From Thermoplasmata archaeon (lineage in GTDB: Archaea; Thermoplasmatota; E2; UBA202; JdFR-43), in assembly GCA_021162065.1 (NCBI GenBank), contig JAGGZK010000059.1:1-41228 (forward strand): a DNA stretch of 41,228 bases. Reading direction: 5' to 3'. Below, in pieces: positions 31,304-39,706 of the stretch (position 1 is its first letter; each line of letters opens with the position of its first letter). Made by a program: the position numbers and the translations under genes. The notes below the pieces were generated by a model. The model was given only the letters and a program-made list of their open reading frames with translations. It was not told the DNA's origin and ran no database searches.

Positions 31304-34300
31304 ATGAGATTCCTAAATGATGAAAAAGGACGGGTTCCTTTTGCTGTCCTTGGAGTATTTTTGATAATAGGGAGTGCCATAACTTCCGGGATTATTACAA
31401 ATTTAGAGAGGGAAAATACAAAGGAAATTACTTTACCACTGGAAGATTACTCTGTAAAATATTTGATAAGATGTGCTGAGGCGGATATTGAGCGAGCATT
31501 GGCATATAGTTTTTTAGAGGCACTGGACTATTTGGGTAAAAATCCTGTGCTTTATTCGGATCCTTCCAAATTACCCAACCCTAAAATAGCGAGAGATTAC
31601 GCGGATTTTAATGAAAATAAAATTTATTATCCTATGGATGAAAATGATCCAGATATTATAGATGAATACTGGGAAATTGTTAAATTTAACCAGAACTGGG
31701 CAAGAAATATGGCAAGAGTTATATTCAACAAATACCTAAATGCTACTTTTAAAAATAACTTATACCAAAATGCAGGTTATACAATAAATATTGTTGACCC
31801 GGAACATAATGGAGCAATAGATGACTGGAGAGATATAAAACTTGAATCTATTAATATGGAATTAGAGAGGGCACATCAAGTTGATCTTCTGATCTCAGAG
31901 GATAATAGAGATTACCCGGTATACTGGAAGGCCTCTTTAAATAATTTCAAAATAGAGATTTGTGACTTAAAATCTAACGAAAAATTCCTCCACACCATAA
32001 ATATTAGCATCCTCATTCCTTCACGTTTACCTCTTCTTATTGCACTAACCGAAACCTATCAGAGGAGTATAAATGGCATTTCTCCCCTGATGGGGCTTAT
32101 TACTGTCATCGGAGAAATATATACGGAAGCTCGCTCTCTCCTTCAATATGCAAATAGATACGATTGGGTAGCAAATATTGTGGATGATAGATGGCTCCAA
32201 TATCTGACAAATCTGGGATTGATTACAATCCAATATCTTGTTTTCAACAGTGTTGATCCTCTCACTTTGATATATCTTATCTTAAACATTAATGATTTGG
32301 TATCAAAAAAGGATGTAACAGATGTGGATAAATATGTTACGGAAAATGCGGAAGATTTAATCAAAGAACAACTTCTTAACTTAGTTTCTCTTCCATTTAC
32401 AGCAGATGAAAATGTTTTCAAGACAGTGGGAAAGGAAAATGAGGAAGGTGCAAAGGAAACAGTAAACAATCTGGAGGAGAAGGTTGATGAATCGATTCGT
32501 AAAGAAAAAGGAAGAGTTGCTATTGCAGATGTTGCAAGGGATATTCTCTGGAAAAGCGAGACAAAATATTATTATATGAATGAAAAAACAGGTGAAATAA
32601 AATCTGAAGATGAGTTCAAAGGATATAAACATGGAGATTATCGACTCACAACCCAAAATGGAGACCCAACCCCCGAACACCTTGTGGGGGATGTATATAC
32701 TAAAGGACCATTAGATGAACTTACCGAAAATGTTCAAACTGAAATCTTGGAAAAGGTGAGGGAAATATATTCCTCCTCCTTCAGTACATCTATCGAAAGA
32801 GAAGAGATTAGTGACTATTATTCACCATCTATATCCCAAGGAAAATGGCGTTATCTCTCCTCAGAAAAATGGGATTTGATCGACAGTAATGCTCAAACAA
32901 CCATACTTCAAAGAGGAGAATTACCTTCTTCTTTACCATATTCAGAGGTTTGGAAACTTAACTGGAAAAGAGAGGAAAAATGGCAACATTATGAAATAGT
33001 GGGATATATAAATGAAACGCCAATATATGACTGGGTTGATTATTCTATAACACATTTTTACACAGAAAGAGTGGTATTTACTCTTAATGCCTTCAATTAT
33101 GATTCAAATATAAATGGAATCTTCAGGGGTAAAGATGTTTTTGGTTCTTCACCACATGATCTGGTGCATGATGATAACTTGGAACATTTACTCCATAAGT
33201 ATGTAAATGATAATTTTACACGAATCAGAGATGAATTTATAGATATATCTCTGGATAAAGGAAAGGGAAAAAGGGGTATATATGATGAAGTTACATGGAA
33301 AAATAATACAGCATGGGATGAAATGCAGGGATATGGACTATCTTGGTTGCTTGGAAAGGATGGAGAAGTGGTAAATGCATTAAAGGAAATCATAGAGTTA
33401 ATAGAGAAAGATAATGAGATTTATAGCGATATATCCACTTTTTCATCGGAAGGAAAAATGGTTTCAACCTTAGACGATATAGAAAAAGAGAGAGAGTTGT
33501 TGCTACAGAAATTTATAGAGAACGAGGAGAGATATATAAGGGGAGATTATTACATGGAAAATGGAGAATATAAAAGTGCTGGAGCAGAAGTAATTTTAAA
33601 GATGAGAGAGTGGTTTGTTAAAAGAATTGAGGAGGCTCTCTCACAATCCAAGAAAAATGAAATTGAGGATGAAATTAATAATCGATTGAAAGATTATAAT
33701 GCCAATTTTGATTATAATTCGTACGAAAATAATAAGAAAAAATATGAAGGAAGCGTGTCGCAAATAGGAGCCATCCAATTTGGCCAAAAAATGAATCTTA
33801 AAGGCGATTGGATGGAAAGTATTTCATTGGCCATCAGTGCAACACCCGACTATTTTAAAGCCGCTGGAGAAAATTTTTTAGGAGGAAAGAAAAATTACAA
33901 TGATATTGCCAAAGAAGAGAATTGGCAATTTAATGTTAAAAATATTTGTTTATTTGGCCCAACCGGGCTTCCAATTCTTCCTCCGACACCTTTGACACCT
34001 TGGATTGTTACAATAAATTCTTGGTATATTCATGTTGATGGTCATTGGGGAGAATTCAAAGTGTTGGACGGTAATGATGAAACGATAGCAGATTCATTGT
34101 TTGGACATAAAGCGGCAATGTATTGTAGATATGAATCATTCATTTATGACGATGTCTGCCATCCATCTCTACCATCAGAAGATAAGAGAATAGGCCGATG
34201 TGAAAGATTAAATTTTGGGTTCAGCACAATGAGTTTGGGGATTGTCCCACCTGGAAAATTACCTATTGGAGATTTGTGGCCTGTCGGCTCTGGGGCTCCG

Positions 34301-34330
34301 ATATTGGAGGAACATGGAGTAGGAAATTAA
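31304..34330 (+). CDS. Giant pilin-like surface protein (1008 aa)
   Basis: 1008 residues. The very short leader MRFLNDEKG is followed by RVPFAVLGVFLIIGSAITSGII, a pilin-type hydrophobic helix. The start resembles that of large haloarchaeal DUF7286-type proteins (remembered N-terminus RVPFAL-G-LL), also in multi-pilin clusters. The rest is extracytoplasmic: mixed helices with long charged stretches (about 340-500 and 720-850), tyrosine- and tryptophan-rich parts, and a C-terminal domain with paired cysteines. No catalytic motif seen. It probably forms a large minor pilin or tip/anchor protein. Lies 3 bases after the previous gene and 11 bases before the next. Confidence 0.7.
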   Translation: MRFLNDEKGRVPFAVLGVFLIIGSAITSGIITNLERENTKEITLPLEDYSVKYLIRCAEADIERALAYSFLEALDYLGKNPVLYSDPSKLPNPKIARDYADFNENKIYYPMDENDPDIIDEYWEIVKFNQNWARNMARVIFNKYLNATFKNNLYQNAGYTINIVDPEHNGAIDDWRDIKLESINMELERAHQVDLLISEDNRDYPVYWKASLNNFKIEICDLKSNEKFLHTINISILIPSRLPLLIALTETYQRSINGISPLMGLITVIGEIYTEARSLLQYANRYDWVANIVDDRWLQYLTNLGLITIQYLVFNSVDPLTLIYLILNINDLVSKKDVTDVDKYVTENAEDLIKEQLLNLVSLPFTADENVFKTVGKENEEGAKETVNNLEEKVDESIRKEKGRVAIADVARDILWKSETKYYYMNEKTGEIKSEDEFKGYKHGDYRLTTQNGDPTPEHLVGDVYTKGPLDELTENVQTEILEKVREIYSSSFSTSIEREEISDYYSPSISQGKWRYLSSEKWDLIDSNAQTTILQRGELPSSLPYSEVWKLNWKREEKWQHYEIVGYINETPIYDWVDYSITHFYTERVVFTLNAFNYDSNINGIFRGKDVFGSSPHDLVHDDNLEHLLHKYVNDNFTRIRDEFIDISLDKGKGKRGIYDEVTWKNNTAWDEMQGYGLSWLLGKDGEVVNALKEIIELIEKDNEIYSDISTFSSEGKMVSTLDDIEKERELLLQKFIENEERYIRGDYYMENGEYKSAGAEVILKMREWFVKRIEEALSQSKKNEIEDEINNRLKDYNANFDYNSYENNKKKYEGSVSQIGAIQFGQKMNLKGDWMESISLAISATPDYFKAAGENFLGGKKNYNDIAKEENWQFNVKNICLFGPTGLPILPPTPLTPWIVTINSWYIHVDGHWGEFKVLDGNDETIADSLFGHKAAMYCRYESFIYDDVCHPSLPSEDKRIGRCERLNFGFSTMSLGIVPPGKLPIGDLWPVGSGAPILEEHGVGN

Positions 34331-34341
34331 GAGGTGAGAAA

Positions 34342-34986
34342 ATGAGTAAAAAAATTATGTATTTGGGGACAATATTGTTGGTGGTTATTGCAATAGCCTC
34401 GAGTGTAGAAGCTGGAGAATGTGAATATGGAAAAGTTGAAGCATGGGCAAGAACATTAAATGAACATGGCGAATGGGGAGAATGGAGAAATGCAACCGTT
34501 CATGAAACTTTGAAAGTTCATGAACCTTTTCAAGTGAAAGTAAAAGTTACTACCAAAGTGGAGTGTAGTGTTTCGTTATGGCTCTCTAGATCTGGAACAA
34601 TCTCAGCATATGAAGTAATCGAAGGCCCATCCTCTGGAATAGGAATGGATCATGCTATATTCGAGGACGGAAAAGTCAATTGGTCCAACACATATCAATG
34701 GACAATCAGACCTACTGGAAATTGGACAAATGGAGTGGCAGCATTAAATATTCGCACCCAATTCCATGTTCCCTATGATAATAAATTCGTTGATTTCACA
34801 ATAATTGCTGCATATATTGAATCAGAAGAGTGGGAAGACAACATAAATGACGGAGGTGAAAATAACGGTGGAAGTGGCGGAGGAGGAATGCCTGGATTTG
34901 GAGGATTGCTCACCATAACAGGAATACTATCTGCTGGGATGATTGTTAATATTTTTAGGAGAAATTCAGGTATTAAAAATGGATAA
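34342..34986 (+). CDS. Secreted surface protein with PGF-CTERM-like tail (sarcinarray-like)
   Basis: 214 residues from the ATG at 34342 (GAGGTGAGAAA upstream). It has an ordinary Sec signal peptide, MSKKIMYLGTILLVVIAIASSVEAG, unlike its neighbours. The domain with ATVHETLKVHEPFQVKVKVTTKVECSV, AYEVIEGPSS and FVDFTIIAAYIE resembles the 'sarcinarray' proteins of methanogens (recalled, not searched). A Gly/Asn-rich linker precedes MPGFGGLLTITGILSAGM and a basic end, a PGF-CTERM-type archaeosortase sorting signal. It would be cut and lipid-anchored at the surface. Its 3' end overlaps the last pilin gene by 8 bases. Confidence 0.7.
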   Translation: MSKKIMYLGTILLVVIAIASSVEAGECEYGKVEAWARTLNEHGEWGEWRNATVHETLKVHEPFQVKVKVTTKVECSVSLWLSRSGTISAYEVIEGPSSGIGMDHAIFEDGKVNWSNTYQWTIRPTGNWTNGVAALNIRTQFHVPYDNKFVDFTIIAAYIESEEWEDNINDGGENNGGSGGGGMPGFGGLLTITGILSAGMIVNIFRRNSGIKNG

Positions 34987-35542
34987 CAGAGGAGCAACAT
35001 TCATCCCGATGAGGGCACTGATAAGCATTATCATGGTAGGGATAATAGTCGCTCTCGCATTTATAGGGCTGCAGCATGCCATGAAAATTCAAGCTGAGAA
35101 ACAGGTAAAAAGAGAGTGTGATGAATTAGTATCCTACTTATCCACTCTAGTTTCTGGAGGATATGCCAGAGATGTTGATAATCCCTTAGATATTCAGATG
35201 CATACAAGATCCATAGAATTAAAGTTGCCTGATGACCTTGTTTACATTGGTTTTGGAATCGATCCTGATGAGGATAACGATGGAATATTGAGAAGTGGAT
35301 TAACAGCAAATGGTTCATGTATATTTTATAAGATAGAGGGGCTTAGTAAAAAGGTCATATGGCTGGATGAGGATTTTAAATTCAGAGAGGGATATTTCGA
35401 TGGTAACAGATGGCTTATAAAAAACCCCCAGCAGGGATATATAATAGATGGAGGGGGAGATTATATTCTCACCTTTGAATTTGTAAAAAAAGCAGGGATG
35501 ACTTACATACTCGTCCATTCCGAGGATATTTACAATCCTTGA
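34979..35542 (+). CDS. Pilin-like protein (last of cluster)
   Basis: 187 residues from the ATG at 34979, which overlaps the previous stop. The leader is only MDNRG, followed by ATFIPMRALISIIMVGIIVALAFIGLQHAM, with the IPMR start that echoes LPMR/LPLR in the first genes. An amphipathic helix (KIQAEKQVKRECDELVSYLSTL) leads to a beta-rich domain that contains DPDEDNDG, a calcium-loop-like acidic stretch. The gene ends 2 bases before the convergent stop of the secreted barrel protein. Confidence 0.75.
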   Translation: MDNRGATFIPMRALISIIMVGIIVALAFIGLQHAMKIQAEKQVKRECDELVSYLSTLVSGGYARDVDNPLDIQMHTRSIELKLPDDLVYIGFGIDPDEDNDGILRSGLTANGSCIFYKIEGLSKKVIWLDEDFKFREGYFDGNRWLIKNPQQGYIIDGGGDYILTFEFVKKAGMTYILVHSEDIYNP

Positions 35543-35544
35543 TT

Positions 35545-37479
35545 TCACCAGTTAACGATGAAAGCATTTATGACGTCCTCACAATATTTATCATTGCGAT
35601 GCCCGATTGCCTTTATTTCATACCATCCAAATGCCGCCTCATCGAACAACCATCTCGTTTCATTTCCGGAGTATTTTAGCTCGTTGTTAATGTAAATATT
35701 GATAGAATCAATATTCAATGTTGATGTCTCTATGGTTATTTTACCTATAACCACCGTCTTTTCTGTGGGCATAATTTCCCTGTCATTTATGTATAAATAG
35801 CCTCTCGGCTTGGTGATGTTTATTCCTATTGTTTCGTTTAAAATCAACTTCATGATGAACAAATCCCCTCTTTCCAAGTAACACCCATACTCCCCAGTGT
35901 AAATCGCCTTTCCTGTCTCCACATTTCCATCAATATCTCTTTTCATGTATTCGACACTTTCTACATCATAAGGGAATTTTATCTTTAATGTCGTATCCTC
36001 ATATGCATAAAAAACTGATGTTTTTCCAACGCTTGCCACTCCCTGAAATGGTTGTTGTAAAGCATCGTTGAGAATATTGGAGATGGGATAACTTGTTTCC
36101 CCATCCAAACCTGCTCCATTGATGAAAACAAAATTGCCATTTTTTATTATGAATGCATACTCCTTTCCATGGACCTTACCTGAAGAGAGTACCTCTCCAT
36201 ACACATTCTGGGATTCGATGCTGTTGAAGAGATACCAGTCATTGCTGAGATGATAGTAGCTGGTGCCTTCATAGGTTGCCAGTATTCTTGTTGTTCCAAA
36301 AAGGGTTTCAAATTCATTTTGATTTATGCCAAGATAGCCCCTCACCGTGCTCCATTCATCACCTCTCGGCAAATCATAAGCCACTTCAAAAAATACAGGT
36401 TTGCTCTGGTTGAACAGGGAAAGTATAGAGGGTGGAAGATGTAATGTTGTATTCATTCTTCCTCGAGTATAAACATAATATGCTGATGCATCCTCCAGTG
36501 GCTTATCCGTTATGAAGACCCTGTAACCACTTGCCTCAGCAGCATTGGCAATGGCGGAATAGGAAATATCAAAAAGTTGCCAAGCATCCATGTCCTCCTT
36601 TTCATGGGTAAGATAGATTACCACATTCAATATGGGCTTGTTATCATCATAGGTAAAATTTTCCACCATATCTCCTATCTCGCTGGGTTCAAAATTCTCA
36701 AAGGTTTCCTTGTCATAAATCATGGCAAAAACATATTCGGGGTTATATTCAACTGCCCTAAAGGCCAGCACATTCTCCATATTCTCGATACTACCCAGAG
36801 CCCAATCGTCAGGACAACTTTTAATCCACAATTTCTTTTCAAAAGGAAATGCAAAACCCGCCGCCATCTCCCATCTCGCCAAATCATCATTCATGTAATA
36901 ATCCTCCGTCATCAATATGCTGCAGTTTGCATAGGCATCAAAAACTGTACTCCCCTCGCCATTAAACCACGCCACATCATAGGGTATATGCTTGTGTATA
37001 TATGGAATCCCGTAATCATTACATTTTTCATACACCGCCGCCATCCATTCGGAAGGAAACATTTCCTCTGAAATGCCATCCACACCGTAATCTATCAACT
37101 CCTCCACGATTTGCACCACATCCTCCGTCGTGGGCGTTCTTCCGGGATTTCCGTAGTTATCTCTCAATTTCCATGCGAGCGTTTGTATATCTACGTAAAC
37201 CTTTACTCCCTTCTCATGAGCGTTTTGTATTAGCAAGGATAGTAAATCCCCTCCATATTCCCATCCAAGAGATTGCAATGTTGGCGATTGAAAATAATAA
37301 TCCCATGGCATCGCATTGAAAAGTATTATGCTGTATCTCTTATCATAACAGGAGTTAACAAAATCTTCCACGCCCATCTCATTTATGAGTTCCACACCAT
37401 CGCAGTGGATTCCATACTGGAGGGCCTGGGCGGCAGGTGCTAAAAGCAGGGCTATAAGGACGGCGGCAACCCCTTTCAT
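35545..37479 (-). CDS. Secreted TIM-barrel-like protein, possible glycoside hydrolase
   Basis: 644 residues with a Sec signal peptide (MKGVAAVLIALLLAPAAQA). The first ~300 residues look like a (beta/alpha)8 barrel: LLSLLIQNAHEKGVKVYVDIQTLAW, a conserved-looking DYGVDGISEEMFPSEW (candidate acidic active-site residues at a barrel strand end), and YVFAMIYDKETF. The middle has a flavodoxin/glutamine-amidotransferase-like stretch, and the last ~130 residues are beta-rich Ig-like (IGINITKPRGYLYINDREI, ETSTLNIDSINIYIN). I cannot name a GH family. Convergent with the pilin cluster. Confidence 0.6.
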   Translation of the reverse strand: MKGVAAVLIALLLAPAAQALQYGIHCDGVELINEMGVEDFVNSCYDKRYSIILFNAMPWDYYFQSPTLQSLGWEYGGDLLSLLIQNAHEKGVKVYVDIQTLAWKLRDNYGNPGRTPTTEDVVQIVEELIDYGVDGISEEMFPSEWMAAVYEKCNDYGIPYIHKHIPYDVAWFNGEGSTVFDAYANCSILMTEDYYMNDDLARWEMAAGFAFPFEKKLWIKSCPDDWALGSIENMENVLAFRAVEYNPEYVFAMIYDKETFENFEPSEIGDMVENFTYDDNKPILNVVIYLTHEKEDMDAWQLFDISYSAIANAAEASGYRVFITDKPLEDASAYYVYTRGRMNTTLHLPPSILSLFNQSKPVFFEVAYDLPRGDEWSTVRGYLGINQNEFETLFGTTRILATYEGTSYYHLSNDWYLFNSIESQNVYGEVLSSGKVHGKEYAFIIKNGNFVFINGAGLDGETSYPISNILNDALQQPFQGVASVGKTSVFYAYEDTTLKIKFPYDVESVEYMKRDIDGNVETGKAIYTGEYGCYLERGDLFIMKLILNETIGINITKPRGYLYINDREIMPTEKTVVIGKITIETSTLNIDSINIYINNELKYSGNETRWLFDEAAFGWYEIKAIGHRNDKYCEDVINAFIVNW

Positions 37480-37524
37480 ACATCAATATAATCTTACATC
37501 TAATATCTTTTTCTTTTCTGTTCC

Positions 37525-38445
37525 CTATGTCTTTTTCCTCTCATTAAGCCATATTCTGCCCTTCTTTACCTTTAAGACTTCCATCTTCTCCAGCATTTCC
37601 ACTATTTCCTCCGCAGCCGATGGGGAAAGAAACACTTTATGATTCTCCTCTTCAATTTTCATTATCTTCTCAAAAAATTCATCCATCTCCATCCTCCCCT
37701 CGATTTTTTCAATTATCATTGAAATAACATCAGAAAGTACTGCAAGTTCAATATACTCTGGGTTTTTCACTGCAAGGTTCTTTAATTTTTCAGATTCATA
37801 AAATATGTCAGCAAGGTTTGCATAGACGTCAATCTGTCTGTCAATATAGGTATCGAAGGTATATTCAATCCCCAGTTCCTCAGCCTTTTTGTCATCGATA
37901 CCTTCAACATACAGCATGAGTATTGGGTTATCAGGCAGCATCCCGTATATCTTTCCTTCCTCATATTTCACTCCATTAAGTTTCAACATTTCATTTATAC
38001 CTTCCACAATCTTTATGGCATCTCCAAAACGGTCGAGAAATTCCTTCATTTTCTCTGCTTCCATCCCCCTAACCATCCTTTCGAACTCTTCCATCCTCTC
38101 GGACTTATTTTCCTTTATAACCTCAAAAAATTTTTCCACCATTTCTTTGTCATAATCGGGCATGAGCTTCAGTATCAATTTCTTTTCAAAATCCATCTCC
38201 TCCATTCCCTCCTTGAGTATATCTCTAACATATTCAATATAGTTCTCCCATTTCTGGAGCATATCCTTTAACTCGCTTTCCCCATACTTCTTTTTAATTT
38301 CATCCATTTTGCCCTTTATAAAATACCTTCCGCGAAGCCGTATATTGAGGGAGGGTTTTGTTTCCACCCTTATCTTCGCCCCTCTCAATTCCTGCAGAAT
38401 TCTCTGTACCTCTTCCTCACCAAAAGTTCCCAGATAGACTCTCAT
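37525..38445 (-). CDS. Charged coiled-coil protein, unknown
   Basis: 306 residues from ATG 38445; a GTG at 38460 gives five more residues and has GAGG right before it. The N-terminal ~40 residues (MRVYLGTFGEEEVQRILQEL, KIRVETKPSLNIRLRGRYFI) form a small alpha/beta domain, possibly binding another protein or nucleic acid. The rest is mostly charged helices, ending with a winged-helix-like segment (AAEEIVEMLEKMEVLKVKKGRIWLN). No membrane span. A DNA-linked role is possible but unproven. Confidence 0.65.
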   Translation of the reverse strand: MRVYLGTFGEEEVQRILQELRGAKIRVETKPSLNIRLRGRYFIKGKMDEIKKKYGESELKDMLQKWENYIEYVRDILKEGMEEMDFEKKLILKLMPDYDKEMVEKFFEVIKENKSERMEEFERMVRGMEAEKMKEFLDRFGDAIKIVEGINEMLKLNGVKYEEGKIYGMLPDNPILMLYVEGIDDKKAEELGIEYTFDTYIDRQIDVYANLADIFYESEKLKNLAVKNPEYIELAVLSDVISMIIEKIEGRMEMDEFFEKIMKIEEENHKVFLSPSAAEEIVEMLEKMEVLKVKKGRIWLNERKKT

Positions 38446-38550
38446 ATATATAATCAACACATCCTCATTTAACGTTTTTTATCGGCATCTTCCAAGTTTT
38501 CAAAAACAGGGAAGTTACAGAAATAACTCCATTTGCAGAGGGTAAAAATT

Positions 38551-38559
38551 TTTTATATC
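38551..38559 (+). promoter_or_regulatory. TATA box for 73-aa protein gene
   Basis: TTTTATATC centred about 25 bases before the ATG at 38580, which fits leaderless initiation. Confidence 0.5.
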
Positions 38560-38579
38560 TCTTCATGTTATAAACTTGA

Positions 38580-38801
38580 ATGAAAACATACATTACCATA
38601 ATCTTCACAAGCGAGGGAGCCAAGCCATCGGAGGTAAAAAGCCGCCTGATGGGCCTGGGCTTTAAGGCAATGAGAGGTAGCTATGACTTTTTTTATGAGT
38701 GGGAAAAGGAGCCGGATATAGAAACGCTTCTTGATTTTGCAGACAGGATTCATACAGCCCTTGAAGGGTTGAACGTTATGTTTTCTCTTGAAACTGTATG
38801 A
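38580..38801 (+). CDS. Small conserved-looking archaeal protein (73 aa)
   Basis: 73 residues, MKTYITIIFTSEGAKPSEVKSRLMGLGF..., with a beta-alpha-beta-alpha pattern like a small ferredoxin-fold protein. No cysteine, so no cluster. The ORF ends one base before the stop of pyrD on the opposite strand, so they are convergent and tightly packed. The TATA spacing supports this start. Family name not recognised. Confidence 0.6.
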   Translation: MKTYITIIFTSEGAKPSEVKSRLMGLGFKAMRGSYDFFYEWEKEPDIETLLDFADRIHTALEGLNVMFSLETV

Positions 38802-39677
38802 TCATTTTTTAATGGCGATGCCAATCACATCTTTTATGCTCGTGTATCCATGCTTCTCCAGCCATTCTTCCAGTTCTTTGGCTATCTCCGAAAATATACT
38901 TACATCCCTGTAATATACGCCCGCACCTATCTGGACGGCTCTGGCGCCCGCCATCATGTATTCTATGACATCCTCCGCCCTTGTTATTCCTCCCACTCCG
39001 ATTACAGGGATTTCATAATTGGAAGAGATTTCATAAACACATCTGATTCCAATGGGTTTTATTCCTTTGCCCGAATATCCCCCTACCCTGTTGCCCAGGA
39101 TGGGGTGGCCGGTTTCAATATCTATGGCCATCGCCTTTACGGTATTTATCGCCACCACCGCATCTGCCCCTCCTTCAATGGCCCTCTCTGCCCTGTTAAG
39201 AATATTCTCCATTCCAATCTTTACAAATACGGGTTTGCCCGCCTTTTTTACCTCCTTTACAGCATCCGGTATCTCGTCTTCAGGATATTCAGCTCCCACT
39301 CTTTTCGCATGGGGGCAGCTCATATTCATCTCGATGGCCTTCACATATGGAGAGATTTTTCTGGCAACATATCCGAATTCCTCCGCATTTCCTCCGAATA
39401 CACTTCCTATCACATTCTCCACGCCAACTTCCTCCAGCTCCCTCACATATTCTTCCACACCAGGATTTGCAAGGCCTATGGCGTTCAATATGCCATATTC
39501 CATCTCATAAACAACAGGATTTTTGTAGCCCTTTCTTTCCTCTCTCCCCACAGATTTTGTTACAACAGCCCCCGCATCCACAAACCTTTCCATGCTTTCC
39601 TTCGTCAAATCTAAGATGCCAGAAGCAAGCATGAGGGGATTCTTCATTTTTATTCCTGCAATCTCAACCCTAAGCAT
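38802..39677 (-). CDS. pyrD: Dihydroorotate dehydrogenase, catalytic subunit (class 1B type)
   Basis: 291 residues. FMN barrel with VEIAGIKMKNPLMLASG at the start, the catalytic cysteine C121 in NMSCPHAKR (serine in class 2 enzymes), FVKIGMEN with the conserved lysine, VAINTVKAM, and the phosphate-binding GVGGITRAEDV and AVQIGAGVYY. This matches class 1B PyrD, which normally pairs with the iron-sulphur flavoprotein PyrK; no pyrK is in the window. Pyrimidine synthesis step: dihydroorotate to orotate. Divergent from nop5 with only 29 bases between start codons. Confidence 0.92.
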   Translation of the reverse strand: MLRVEIAGIKMKNPLMLASGILDLTKESMERFVDAGAVVTKSVGREERKGYKNPVVYEMEYGILNAIGLANPGVEEYVRELEEVGVENVIGSVFGGNAEEFGYVARKISPYVKAIEMNMSCPHAKRVGAEYPEDEIPDAVKEVKKAGKPVFVKIGMENILNRAERAIEGGADAVVAINTVKAMAIDIETGHPILGNRVGGYSGKGIKPIGIRCVYEISSNYEIPVIGVGGITRAEDVIEYMMAGARAVQIGAGVYYRDVSIFSEIAKELEEWLEKHGYTSIKDVIGIAIKK

Positions 39678-39706
39678 ATTTTTAAATGCGTTCTCTATTT
39701 AAATTA
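39678..39706. promoter_or_regulatory. Interlocked divergent core promoters of pyrD and nop5
   Basis: Only 29 bases separate the two start codons. ATTTTTAAAT (around 39678-39687) is spaced about 25 bases from the nop5 ATG at 39707, and on the minus strand AATTTAAATAG (around 39695-39705) is spaced about 25 bases from the pyrD ATG at 39677. Each TATA box thus overlaps the region next to the other gene's start, and both messages would be leaderless. Confidence 0.55.

Noticed and set aside
27055-35542. Archaellum (flagellum) operon
   Set aside because: No FlaI/FlaJ/FlaH-type motor or accessory genes, and the proteins do not look like archaellins; a pilin-type surface cluster fits better.
38850-39614. 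254-aa plus-strand ORF over pyrD
   Set aside because: Shadow of pyrD; composition typical of antisense translation.
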